A stretch of DNA of 10,406 nucleotides from CAIOZW01 sp049317725 (GTDB taxonomy: Bacteria > Acidobacteriota > Blastocatellia > RBC074), in the NCBI GenBank assembly GCA_049317725.1, contig JBMOHS010000141.1, positions 1 to 10,406 on the forward strand. Direction: 5' to 3'. Positions within the stretch are counted from its first letter, which is position 1. The number at the start of each line of letters is the position of its first letter. The position numbers and the translations under genes are program-made. Positions 1-6,699 of this stretch are shown here, piece by piece. The notes beneath the pieces were generated by a model. The model searched no databases and was not told the DNA's origin. It saw only the letters and a list, made by a program, of their open reading frames with translations.

Positions 1-503
1 TCCTCTTTGGCCTCCTCGACTCCCGCGACATCTTTAAACGTGACCCGTTTCTGCTGGTTCGAGAGCAGCTTGGCGCGGCTCTTGCCGAAGGAGAGCGCCT
101 TGTTCCCGCCGGATTGCATCTGGCGGAGCATGAAGATCCAGAAGGCGATGATCAGCAGAAAAGGGGCATACATGATCAGCATGTTGGCCCAGATTCCACC
201 GCCAGACGAGGGGTCGAAATCGACCTTGACCCCATTCTTCTTCATCGAATCGGCAAGGTCCTTGGCAACAAAGTCATTCCCAAGTTTAGTCGTGAAATTG
301 GCCTGACTGACCAACTTGCCATTGACCTTTTCCCGTTCAATCGTTGCTGAGGCGACTTGGCGGGCTTCCACCTTTTCGACCAATTCGGAATAGGAGAGCT
401 GGACGGGCTGATTCGCGGATGGATTCTGGAAGAAGCGGTAAAGCAAGAGGGCACCGCCAATAATCATCACCCAGAAGATCACTTGTCTCATTGTCGAGTT
501 CAA
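1..503 (-). CDS. ftsH: ATP-dependent zinc metalloprotease FtsH, N-terminal part (runs off the left edge)
   Basis: FtsH is the membrane-anchored AAA+ zinc protease that degrades misfolded membrane proteins and some regulators. About 167 codons are visible. There is a first membrane helix (about residues 8-23), a periplasmic domain (about 30-105) and a second helix (about 108-126). After these comes the family signature leading into the AAA domain: ALSFGKSRAKLL, then VTFKDVAGVEEAKEE at the edge. Walker A, Walker B and the HEXXH zinc site lie outside the window. I place the start at TTG 503 because GGAGG (512-516) sits 8 nt before it and the resulting N-terminus, M-N-S-T-M-R-Q-V, resembles FtsH starts I recall. 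The alternative ATG at 491 would be 20 nt from that site. The gene lies 5 nt after the tilS stop on the same strand, so the two are very probably co-transcribed. The family call is sure; the start is likely. Confidence 0.95.
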   Translation of the reverse strand, partial: MNSTMRQVIFWVMIIGGALLLYRFFQNPSANQPVQLSYSELVEKVEARQVASATIEREKVNGKLVSQANFTTKLGNDFVAKDLADSMKKNGVKVDFDPSSGGGIWANMLIMYAPFLLIIAFWIFMLRQMQSGGNKALSFGKSRAKLLSNQQKRVTFKDVAGVEEAKE

Positions 504-508
504 CGCAA

Positions 509-2065
509 TTACCTCCGTTTCAAACCTGCGCGGTATTGTACCTGATTTTCTCCCGTTTGGCTCGCCAATTTCGGGACTTCGACAACCTGGAGCACCGCGC
601 GAGGAGGATCGTCTGTCGAGGGGGAGGGGAGGGTCCAACCCGTTGCCACAGGTAGACCTGGAACCCAGACAATCGCGCCCTCGCTAGTGACGACCACAGG
701 GTAAGTATCCCGTTCGGAGCGGGGAATTTGATGTCGAATGAATAACGTTTTGAGCTTGAAAGTGTAACGGCCCGGTTCGGGGCGGTACGCGTCTCCCGGC
801 CGTCGGGTCCGAACAAAGAGGAGATCGGGAAGTTGGCCTGCCGGTAAGGGGAGGGACCAGCGGCGACGTCCATCATCACTCCTCTCCCGATCTGAGACGA
901 GAGGATCTGGGATCGCGGCCTCGCTATCCACAGGTAAAACCAGGAGTAACTCAAAGCCACCCACTCGACAGGGAACACCTGGAAGCAATGGGACCGGAGA
1001 GGATCCGGCCGGATCTGAACCACTGGCGCTGGGAGCGACTGTAAAGAGGCGCAATCGCTCGAACTCTCGCCGAACTTGGTGGTTGCCCGGCAAGATGACG
1101 GACTGTCCACTCTGCCCCTTCGTGAGGAGCAGCTCCAAGGCGGTGAGGTGCGTCGAGCTGATGCGGGTCAAGCTTCCCCGTCTTCTTGCCAGCCAACGGC
1201 GGAGGACGCGCCGCTGGAGGACGGGGGAGTGTCCTTTCAGCGCCGGGAGGAGGAGGGAGCCATCCGTCGCCTCCCACTCATGGATCTCATCGACTCTCGC
1301 TTCCAAATACTGGTCCTCCTCGCGAACCAGTTCGGCCATCCGCGCCAGCCCCGTCCGGATGGCTGGGTTGACGGCCTCGAGGCGAGGAAGGATCTCGTGT
1401 CGAATCAGGTTCCGCAGGTAGTCGACCGATTGGTTGGAGGCGTCTTGACGGTAGGGAATCTGATAGTCGTGACAGTGGGCCAGAATGACCGCACGGGAAA
1501 CCCCAAGCAGCGGGCGCAGCAGGATCAACGGCTCCTCCTCCCGGTTGAGGAGGGGGCGTTGCCGTGGCATCCCGGAGAGACCGGAGAGGCCCGTCCCCCG
1601 CAGGAGGTGAAGCAAGACCGTTTCGGCCTGGTCGTCCTGTGTATGCGCCGTAACAATGTGTTTCAGCCCGTATCGTCGGGCGACCCTCGCGAAGAATTCG
1701 TAGCGCAGATGACGAGCAGTTGCCTCGAGGTTTTGACGCGACTGTCGGGCAATCCCGGCAACATCGGCCTGCTCGATTTCACAAACAACTCCGCGATCTG
1801 TTGCCAACTCTTGGACAAAGACGGCGTCAGTATCGGAGTCTTTGCCACGCAGAAGATGATTGAGGTGCGCGACCACCAGCGTGGACGGCCCCCGCCCCGC
1901 GTCGCGCGCCCGGACGAGCGCGTCGAGCAGTGCCGTCGAGTCCGCTCCACCTGAAACGGCAACCACCAAGCCAGTCTCCCCCAAGGTGGATAAGGCTCGC
2001 CTGAGGTGGCGCTCCAACTGGCTTTGTCGCGGAGATCTCGACTTGACCGTCGTCTTGGGCGTCAT
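509..2065 (-). CDS. tilS: tRNA(Ile)-lysidine synthase TilS
   Basis: TilS uses ATP and lysine to convert C34 of tRNA-Ile(CAU) into lysidine, so the tRNA reads AUA and is charged with isoleucine. It is cytoplasmic and usually essential. Numbered from ATG 2065 (518 aa), the N-type ATP pyrophosphatase P-loop SGGADS is at residues 38-43. VAHLNHLLRG is at 65-74, TAHTQDDQAETVLLHLLRGTG at about 139-159, and RPLL followed by DASNQSVDYLRNLIRHEILPRL at about 184-229. After a linker and substrate-binding region, a TilS C-terminal domain is visible near the end (RRPGDAYRP, LKTLFIRHQIPRSERD, GAIVWVPG). The length fits long-form TilS. The start is uncertain: an in-frame TTG at 2125 adds 20 residues, GTG 2068 is also possible, and none has a clear ribosome site. 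It is the first gene of a pair with ftsH. Confidence 0.95.
   Translation of the reverse strand: MTPKTTVKSRSPRQSQLERHLRRALSTLGETGLVVAVSGGADSTALLDALVRARDAGRGPSTLVVAHLNHLLRGKDSDTDAVFVQELATDRGVVCEIEQADVAGIARQSRQNLEATARHLRYEFFARVARRYGLKHIVTAHTQDDQAETVLLHLLRGTGLSGLSGMPRQRPLLNREEEPLILLRPLLGVSRAVILAHCHDYQIPYRQDASNQSVDYLRNLIRHEILPRLEAVNPAIRTGLARMAELVREEDQYLEARVDEIHEWEATDGSLLLPALKGHSPVLQRRVLRRWLARRRGSLTRISSTHLTALELLLTKGQSGQSVILPGNHQVRREFERLRLFTVAPSASGSDPAGSSPVPLLPGVPCRVGGFELLLVLPVDSEAAIPDPLVSDRERSDDGRRRWSLPLPAGQLPDLLFVRTRRPGDAYRPEPGRYTFKLKTLFIRHQIPRSERDTYPVVVTSEGAIVWVPGLPVATGWTLPSPSTDDPPRAVLQVVEVPKLASQTGENQVQYRAGLKRR
510..517 (-). promoter_or_regulatory. Ribosome binding site of ftsH overlapping the tilS stop
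   Basis: On the minus strand the bases read CGGAGGTA, and the next base completes the tilS stop TAA. GGAGG is 8 nt from TTG 503 and 20 nt from ATG 491, so it favours the TTG start. The overlap suggests that translation of ftsH is coupled to termination of tilS. Confidence 0.7.
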
Positions 2066-2168
2066 CACGGAACTACTCGCTTGCTTGGTGACGGCAAACT
2101 CTCTTCCAAAGGCTGCATCTGCCAACTCGCGGGGCGTTTGACTGCTCCCGCTAAAATCCCTATCGTTC

Positions 2169-2190
2169 CTTCGGTGACTGACTCACGAAG
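2169..2190. repeat. Imperfect palindrome between tilS and the lipoprotein gene
   Basis: The arms CTTCGGTGA and TCACGAAG pair with one bulged G around a 5-nt centre (CTGAC). It lies in the divergent space between tilS (minus) and the gene at 2257 (plus), where a regulator could bind. It could be chance. No clear -10/-35 pair was found beside it on either strand. Confidence 0.3.
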
Positions 2191-2256
2191 CGTACTTGGC
2201 TCTTCGGAGTGGTCGATGAATGACTCGGCAGTGGCAGAATAGAAGGGGAGAAGGTC

Positions 2257-2889
2257 GTGAAGATCAACCCGCCAACCCCATGTGGCAGTCGACAGTTCCG
2301 CTTGGCTGCGACTCGGCCAACCTTGCCATTTCACCTGTTCTGGTTCGGGTGGTGCTTGTCCCTTGCCGGATGCGCCAGCTCTCCGCCAACTGCCCCTTCC
2401 CAGACTCAATCTGCGCCCCCTTCTCGCGGTGAGAGGTGGTTTGCGGAATGCGCCCCCCCCTCTTCCCGCCCTCCTCTCGCGGTGCGACTGGCCATTGATT
2501 CTGTGGAGCGGACCAGAACTGGAACGACTCTCCGCATCGTTGCCTACACCACTTCCGAGCCGGGAATCCTCCAGCTACCTCTCTATACGATGAGTCGTGG
2601 GCGATGGTCAATTGGCGAGAAAGGTCGGGCCTTTCTCCTTGACGAGGAATGTCGCAGCTATCCCTTACTCGATGTGACCTTCAAAGGGCCCCGGATTGGC
2701 CCGGGCCAGATCCGGTTGGCTCGTCGACAGTCTCTTGATGGAACGCTCCGCTTTCCCCCTTTGTCCGGGAGGTCTCAAATGGCCCTCTTGTGTTATGACA
2801 CATTGCAGATCCCGTTCCTCGTTCCACCTCAGCCCTCATCCGTGGTGGGTCCTGTCCCGTCTTCGGATGCCAGTGAACTCCCCCGGTGA
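2257..2889 (+). CDS. Putative lipoprotein of unknown function
   Basis: A 210-residue protein with a lipoprotein signal: arginines at 12, 15 and 20, a hydrophobic stretch FHLFWFGWCLSL at about 25-36, and the lipobox LAGC with Cys39 as the expected lipidated residue. A Ser/Pro/Thr-rich linker follows (about 40-72). A compact region of about 110 residues then carries alternating hydrophobic positions that look beta-rich (VRLAIDSVERT, TLRIVAYTTSEPG, LLCYDTLQIPFLVPP). The tail is again Pro/Ser-rich. The GTG start is supported by GGGGAG at 2245-2250, 6 nt upstream. The C-terminal 61 bp overlap the convergent zinc-ribbon gene. I do not recognise the family. A role at the outer membrane or periplasm is inference from the lipobox alone. 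Confidence 0.7.
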   Translation: MKINPPTPCGSRQFRLAATRPTLPFHLFWFGWCLSLAGCASSPPTAPSQTQSAPPSRGERWFAECAPPSSRPPLAVRLAIDSVERTRTGTTLRIVAYTTSEPGILQLPLYTMSRGRWSIGEKGRAFLLDEECRSYPLLDVTFKGPRIGPGQIRLARRQSLDGTLRFPPLSGRSQMALLCYDTLQIPFLVPPQPSSVVGPVPSSDASELPR

Positions 2890-3467
2890 TAGAAAGAGGT
2901 CTGACAATCCCGGCACTGGTAGGCCCGATGCCGCGTCATAGAGAGCGCCACCCGCTCGATTGTCGATCGCGGACGTCGGCGAACTCGACCAGAACCGCAG
3001 GTCGGACAATCTGGTCCAGACGGACGCGTCTCCACGGTCAGAACCTCTGTCTGGCGTGTTCTTGATTGCGTCGCGCCGTCTGGGTCCTCCGTCTCTTCTG
3101 ACTGTCTTTGCGCTTGCAACTGGCGTTCGGCAATCTGTTCCCGCAGGCTTTTTTTCGAAGCGATCGAGGGTTCTGCTGGGTCGTCGGACTGAAGAATCGC
3201 CAAAAGAAGCGACCGATCCATCTCCGTCGAGATCACCTCATCGGCGACCGTTTCTTCTCTTCTGGATGCCGATCCAAGAAAGACATTCGCCTTGCGTTGC
3301 CCTGTCTTCAGACTGCGCCCCTTGGGAGCACGCCAGGAAAAGGCACGGAACTGGCGGTTGCAGTAGTCACAGAGAAGTGCCCGAACGCCGACGACACGCA
3401 GATACCATGGCGCAGGGCGATAATCGGATCTGATCCGCGAACTACCACAACTGGGACAAACGGTCAT
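2829..3467 (-). CDS. Protein with two zinc ribbons, function unknown
   Basis: A 212-residue protein with two similar four-cysteine modules. The first has Cys4/Cys7 and Cys33/Cys36 (CPSCGSSRIR ... LLCDYCNRQF). The second has Cys154/Cys157 and Cys185/Cys188 (CPTCGSGRVR ... YQCRDCQTSF). Both have the pattern CPxCGS, about 25-27 residues, CxxC, and a following Phe, so they probably arose by duplication. The linker (about 45-150) is charged, Gln/Glu/Ser-rich and probably partly helical or disordered. No membrane segment or signal peptide is seen, so it is likely cytoplasmic and may bind nucleic acid or protein; that is inference. The ATG at 3467 puts the first ribbon right at the N-terminus. The frame opens further upstream to TTG 3572 (35 more residues), which looks non-conserved. 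No convincing ribosome site was found. Confidence 0.7.
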   Translation of the reverse strand: MTVCPSCGSSRIRSDYRPAPWYLRVVGVRALLCDYCNRQFRAFSWRAPKGRSLKTGQRKANVFLGSASRREETVADEVISTEMDRSLLLAILQSDDPAEPSIASKKSLREQIAERQLQAQRQSEETEDPDGATQSRTRQTEVLTVETRPSGPDCPTCGSGRVRRRPRSTIERVALSMTRHRAYQCRDCQTSFYHRGSSLASEDGTGPTTDEG

Positions 3468-3537
3468 GAGTAATTGGTGACTCCATCGCAAGAAGACAGA
3501 ACTGACCCTGTCTCTGATCAGGTATCTGCGGGTGGCT

Positions 3538-3568
3538 GACCCACTTGAGGTTGGTAGACCCACCTGAG
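3538..3568. repeat. Short direct repeat upstream of the zinc-ribbon gene
   Basis: GACCCACTTGAG (3538-3549) and GACCCACCTGAG (3557-3568) match at 11 of 12 positions, 19 bp start to start, close to two helical turns. They lie about 70-100 bp before ATG 3467 of the minus-strand zinc-ribbon gene. They could be a tandem operator, but if that gene starts at TTG 3572 they are coding. Confidence 0.35.
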
Positions 3569-3903
3569 CCAATCGATCTACTCAACTAACCAACGACCTT
3601 ACTGTACCACTCCGTCTAGTTCACGCAAAGCCCAGTGAGGGGGGCCACACATTCCTCACCACTCTCCACCCCCCTTTTTGCCCGATTGTCCAGACCAAGG
3701 ACCTGGTACTGGAGGGACGGGAAGACAAGGGAGCTCGAATATGGTACCGTTCGCCTGACTGCGGGTCAGACAGAGGCGACCTGGAAGTTGACCCCGTATC
3801 ATCGAGAAGATGGGGGCAGATAGTGTCCCTATCCCGCACCGCACAGACCGCTGGCTGGAGACCATCCAGAAACCTGGGGGAGGCGATGAATCACGAGGGG
3901 GAT

Positions 3904-4057
3904 CTCACACGAAGTCACGAAGACTCCAAAAGATCAGGAAAGCTGTCGAGGTTGGTCGTGAATGGTGATTCCCGGATGTGCGTTGAGACTGGGCCCTGAC
4001 TCCTCGCATCCGTTTCTTCTCAATGACCGACAAAGAATCTTGGTGTCCTCGTGTGAG
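3904..4057. repeat. Inverted repeat, 19-bp arms, possibly a dispersed intergenic repeat
   Basis: The left arm is 3904-3922 (CTCACACGAAGTCACGAAG). The right arm is 4039-4057, whose reverse complement is CTCACACGAGGACACCAAG; 16 of 19 positions match. The arms enclose 116 bp with no convincing gene. The 'cacgaag' type arm resembles dispersed intergenic repeats I recall from other bacterial genomes, but only one copy is present here, so the mobile or dispersed nature is inference. Confidence 0.4.
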
Positions 4058-4179
4058 CAATCTCTTGAAACCCACTTCGACACCGCCTTCGCCTCTCCCG
4101 ACGGTCTTGCCAAAGACGGCTTCCGCTCTTGCATCTTCAAAAATGGTTTTGGGATGACTATTAGGACTCAAGGAGAGCC

Positions 4180-5619
4180 ATGAAACAGAGATCGATCCTC
4201 GATTCACTCCGCCAAATCGTCGGACCATCCGCGATCATCACCGATGAAGCAGAACTGCTGGTCTATGAGTGCGACGCGGTGTCGATACACAAACGCCGTC
4301 CACTCGCCGTCCTCTTTCCAAAGACGACGGAGGAGGTGGCCGGGGTTGTTCGCCTGCTGCACGAGGCACGAATCCCTTTTGGACCAAGGGGTGCCGGAAC
4401 GGGGCTCAGTTCTGGTGCGATGCCGATTGGTTGTGAGGAAGGAGATCGTGCTGTCATCATCGAAATGGCCCGGATGAATCAGATTCTCGAGGTCGACGAT
4501 GAGAACCAACGAGCGATCATTCAGCCTGGCGTGATCAACGTCCGTCTCAGCCAAGCCGTTGCTTCTCGTGGGTACCACTACGCACCCGACCCCTCGTCGC
4601 AGACCTCCTGCACGATCGGGGGAAATGTCGCCGAGAATGCTGGCGGGCCTCATTGCCTCAAGTATGGAGCCACCACCAACCATATCCTCGGTCTGGAGGT
4701 GGTCTTGCCCAACGGGGAGATCGTCACTCTCGGGGGGGGAGGAGCTGAGACGATCGGCTACGACCTGCTGGGAACTTTCGTCGGGAGTGAGGGAACCTTT
4801 GGAATCGTTACCAAAGTGGTGGTCCGGCTGACGCGCACGCCGCAATCCGTCATCACCCTTCTCGCTGACTTCACCGATCTGCAGGACGCGAGCCAAGCGG
4901 TCTCGTCGATCATTGCGGAAGGAATCCTTCCCGCCGCCCTTGAGATGATCGATGGAGTGACGATCAATGCGGTAGAAGACTCCATCTATGCTGCCGGGTA
5001 TCCTCGTGACGCGGCAGCCTGTCTCATCGTCGAACTCGATGGATTACGCGCAGGTCTTGAGGCTCAGGCCGGTCGTGTCACCGCCATCTGCACCCGACAT
5101 CACGCCAGATCTGTTCGCGAAGCACGCGATGAGAGCGAACGGAAGAAGCTCTGGGCGGGTCGAAAGGGTGCGTTTGGAGCCCTGGGGCGGGTCAGTCCTG
5201 ACCTCTTCGTGCAGGATGCCGTGGTTCCGCGGACGAGGCTGCCAGAGGTGCTCGCGGGGATCTACGCGATCGGGGCGCGCTATCAACTCAAACTCTCGAC
5301 CGTCTTTCATGCTGGCGATGGCAATCTCCACCCCAACCTCAACTTCGATGGCCGGGATGCCGATGAGGTCGCCCGGGTCCTCGCCGCTGGACGCGAGATC
5401 ATGCAGCTCTGTGTCGATGCCGGGGGCTCGATCACCGGAGAACACGGGGTGGGCGCTGACAAGATTGCCTACATGCCGATGATCTTCGACGAGGACTCCT
5501 TGGCGACGATGCGCGATGTCAAGGACGTCTTCAATCCTCAGGGCCTCTGCAACCCTGGCAAGGCTGTTCCCTCTCCCAGGATGTGTCGCGAGTACCGTCC
5601 TGGGTTCACCTTCGCCTAG
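4180..5619 (+). CDS. GlcD-type FAD-linked oxidase (glycolate or D-lactate dehydrogenase family)
   Basis: A 479-residue flavoprotein of the VAO/PCMH fold, close to the usual length of GlcD. Family members oxidise 2-hydroxy acids such as glycolate, D-lactate or D-2-hydroxyglutarate. The N-terminal FAD-binding domain (about 1-217) shows GPRGAGTGLSSG at 68-79, then NVAENAGGPHCLKYGATTNHILG and GTFGIVTKVVVRL. The C-terminal FAD-oxidase domain (about 220-465) shows HAGDGNLHPN from His377, GEHGVGADK with Glu421-His422, and the closing VFNPQGLCNPGK. GGAG at 4172-4175 precedes ATG 4180 at close spacing. There is no GlcE or GlcF partner beside it, so it may act alone or with subunits elsewhere. The substrate cannot be told from the sequence. 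The stop is 6 bp from the stop of the convergent epimerase. Confidence 0.93.
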   Translation: MKQRSILDSLRQIVGPSAIITDEAELLVYECDAVSIHKRRPLAVLFPKTTEEVAGVVRLLHEARIPFGPRGAGTGLSSGAMPIGCEEGDRAVIIEMARMNQILEVDDENQRAIIQPGVINVRLSQAVASRGYHYAPDPSSQTSCTIGGNVAENAGGPHCLKYGATTNHILGLEVVLPNGEIVTLGGGGAETIGYDLLGTFVGSEGTFGIVTKVVVRLTRTPQSVITLLADFTDLQDASQAVSSIIAEGILPAALEMIDGVTINAVEDSIYAAGYPRDAAACLIVELDGLRAGLEAQAGRVTAICTRHHARSVREARDESERKKLWAGRKGAFGALGRVSPDLFVQDAVVPRTRLPEVLAGIYAIGARYQLKLSTVFHAGDGNLHPNLNFDGRDADEVARVLAAGREIMQLCVDAGGSITGEHGVGADKIAYMPMIFDEDSLATMRDVKDVFNPQGLCNPGKAVPSPRMCREYRPGFTFA

Positions 5620-5625
5620 TCGTCT

Positions 5626-6699
5626 TCAGTCGGTAGGAGAAACAGAGAACCGGAAGATCGTCTCTGATCGATAGGTCTCTCCCGGCTCGAGAACCGTCGA
5701 TGGAAAGTGGGGATGATGGGGGGAGTCGGGAAAGTGCTGGGTCTCGAGGCAGAATCCTGAGCGGCGTAAGTATGTTCGCCCCTGCTTCCCGATGATGCTC
5801 CCATCGAGAAAGTTTCCCGTATAGAACTGCACGCCTGGCTCCGTCGTCAAAACCTCCAACCGGCGTCCCGAAACCAGCTCATCGACCTCTGCGGCAAGTC
5901 CGAGAACGCCGGGGGGATGGTTGAGAACAAAGTTATGATCGTACCCTTTGCCAAAGGCGAGCTGAGGGTCCGCCTCTTCGATCCTTGCGCCGATGCGGTG
6001 GGGAGATCGGAAGTCGAACGGTGTGCCGGCCACGTGACGAATCTCCCCCGTCGGAATCAGGCGGTCGTTAATCGGGGTGAACTGATCGGCGTGGAGAGCC
6101 ACTTGGTGATCCAGAATCGTTCCTCCCCCAGCCAGATTGAAGTAGGAATGGTTGGTGAGATTGAGGATTGTCGTTCGATCCGTGGTCGCTTGGTAGGTGA
6201 GACGCAGCTCTTGGTCGTCTGTCAACTGGCAGGTGACGACGACGTCGACGGTGCCAGGGTATCCCTCGTCCCCATCCGGGCTCCGGTGGGACAACACCAG
6301 CGATCCCGGCTCTGAACGGGTCCCTTCGATCACCCGGGCTTGCCAGAGCTGCTTGTCAAAGCCAATGCGTCCCCCGTGAAGAGCATTCTCGCCATTGTTG
6401 GCAGCGAGGGGATATTCAACTCCCTTGAGGGTAAAATTGGCCCCACCGATCCGATTGGCATACCGTCCCACTAAGGCACCCAGATAGGGGCTCTTGCGGA
6501 GATATCCCGCCAAGTCATCGTATCCAAGCACCACATCGCCCAGAACTCCACGACGATCTGGAACCAGGCAAGAGAGAACAATCCCACCATAGTTGGTGAT
6601 GCGGACCACCATCCCGGTGCGATTCTCCAAAGTGAAAACGTCGGCAATTCTTCCATCGGGGAGGGCTCCGAATGGATCTTGCTTGATCGGGAGGCTCAT
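5626..6699 (-). CDS. galM: Aldose 1-epimerase (galactose mutarotase)
   Basis: This family interconverts the alpha and beta anomers of aldoses, feeding galactose into the Leloir pathway. The 357-residue form has the usual length. Expected active-site residues are visible by alignment from memory with human GALM: His108 (ENALHGG), His184 (NLTNHSYFNLAG) as the acid, Asp254 (GYDHNFVL), Gln291 (EPGVQFYTGN) and Glu319 (CLETQHFPDSP) as the base. NYGGI (about 36-40) and the substrate-contact Arg in VGRYANRI are also typical. I chose ATG 6699 because GGAG at 6708-6711 is 8 nt upstream and the N-terminus (DPFGALPDGR) then matches cytoplasmic members. The frame stays open to ATG 6828, but the 43 extra residues have no ribosome site and only a poor signal-like stretch (LELLVSGLFVMGM). 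No other galactose genes are nearby. Confidence 0.93.
   Translation of the reverse strand: MSLPIKQDPFGALPDGRIADVFTLENRTGMVVRITNYGGIVLSCLVPDRRGVLGDVVLGYDDLAGYLRKSPYLGALVGRYANRIGGANFTLKGVEYPLAANNGENALHGGRIGFDKQLWQARVIEGTRSEPGSLVLSHRSPDGDEGYPGTVDVVVTCQLTDDQELRLTYQATTDRTTILNLTNHSYFNLAGGGTILDHQVALHADQFTPINDRLIPTGEIRHVAGTPFDFRSPHRIGARIEEADPQLAFGKGYDHNFVLNHPPGVLGLAAEVDELVSGRRLEVLTTEPGVQFYTGNFLDGSIIGKQGRTYLRRSGFCLETQHFPDSPHHPHFPSTVLEPGETYRSETIFRFSVSPTD

Larger units (their letters stand above)
3468..4179. other. Long stretch without a convincing gene
   Basis: About 0.7 kb between the zinc-ribbon gene (minus) and the GlcD-type oxidase gene (plus). Several short open frames exist on both strands, up to about 107 codons. 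None has a recognisable motif, a good ribosome site or protein-like composition. No tRNA-like TPsiC pattern was found. It holds a short direct repeat (3538-3568), a small 6-bp inverted repeat (3494-3513) and a larger inverted repeat (3904-4057). The divergent promoters of both neighbours should lie here. Possible -35/-10 hexamers before the oxidase (TTCAAA 4136-4141, TATTAG 4159-4164, spacer 17) are weak, each matching 4 of 6. Confidence 0.5.

Noticed and set aside
1076..1954. A 292-codon open frame on the plus strand opposite tilS
   Set aside because: It is entirely antisense to conserved TilS motifs, begins without a ribosome site and has no recognisable domain. It is explained by the codon bias of tilS.
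2960..3473. Plus-strand open frames of 121-157 codons opposite the zinc-ribbon gene
   Set aside because: The minus-strand frame has two ordered cysteine modules. The plus-strand frames show no motif or start signal.
3690..3800. Possible tRNA or structured RNA in the gene-poor gap
   Set aside because: There is no TPsiC-like motif, no acceptor stem and no stable cloverleaf by eye.
3621..3865. Short overlapping frames in the gap, considered as a small protein or degraded gene
   Set aside because: Three frames are open at once, the composition is low-quality, and no ribosome site or family signature was found.
3905..4228. Open frames of 68-107 codons around the inverted repeat
   Set aside because: The frames on both strands cross the repeat arms and end near the GlcD-type start. 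No motif was found, and a repeat-derived origin is more likely.
5044..5445. A 133-codon minus-strand frame inside the GlcD-type gene
   Set aside because: It lies opposite the conserved HAGDGN/GEHG coding region and is a shadow of it.
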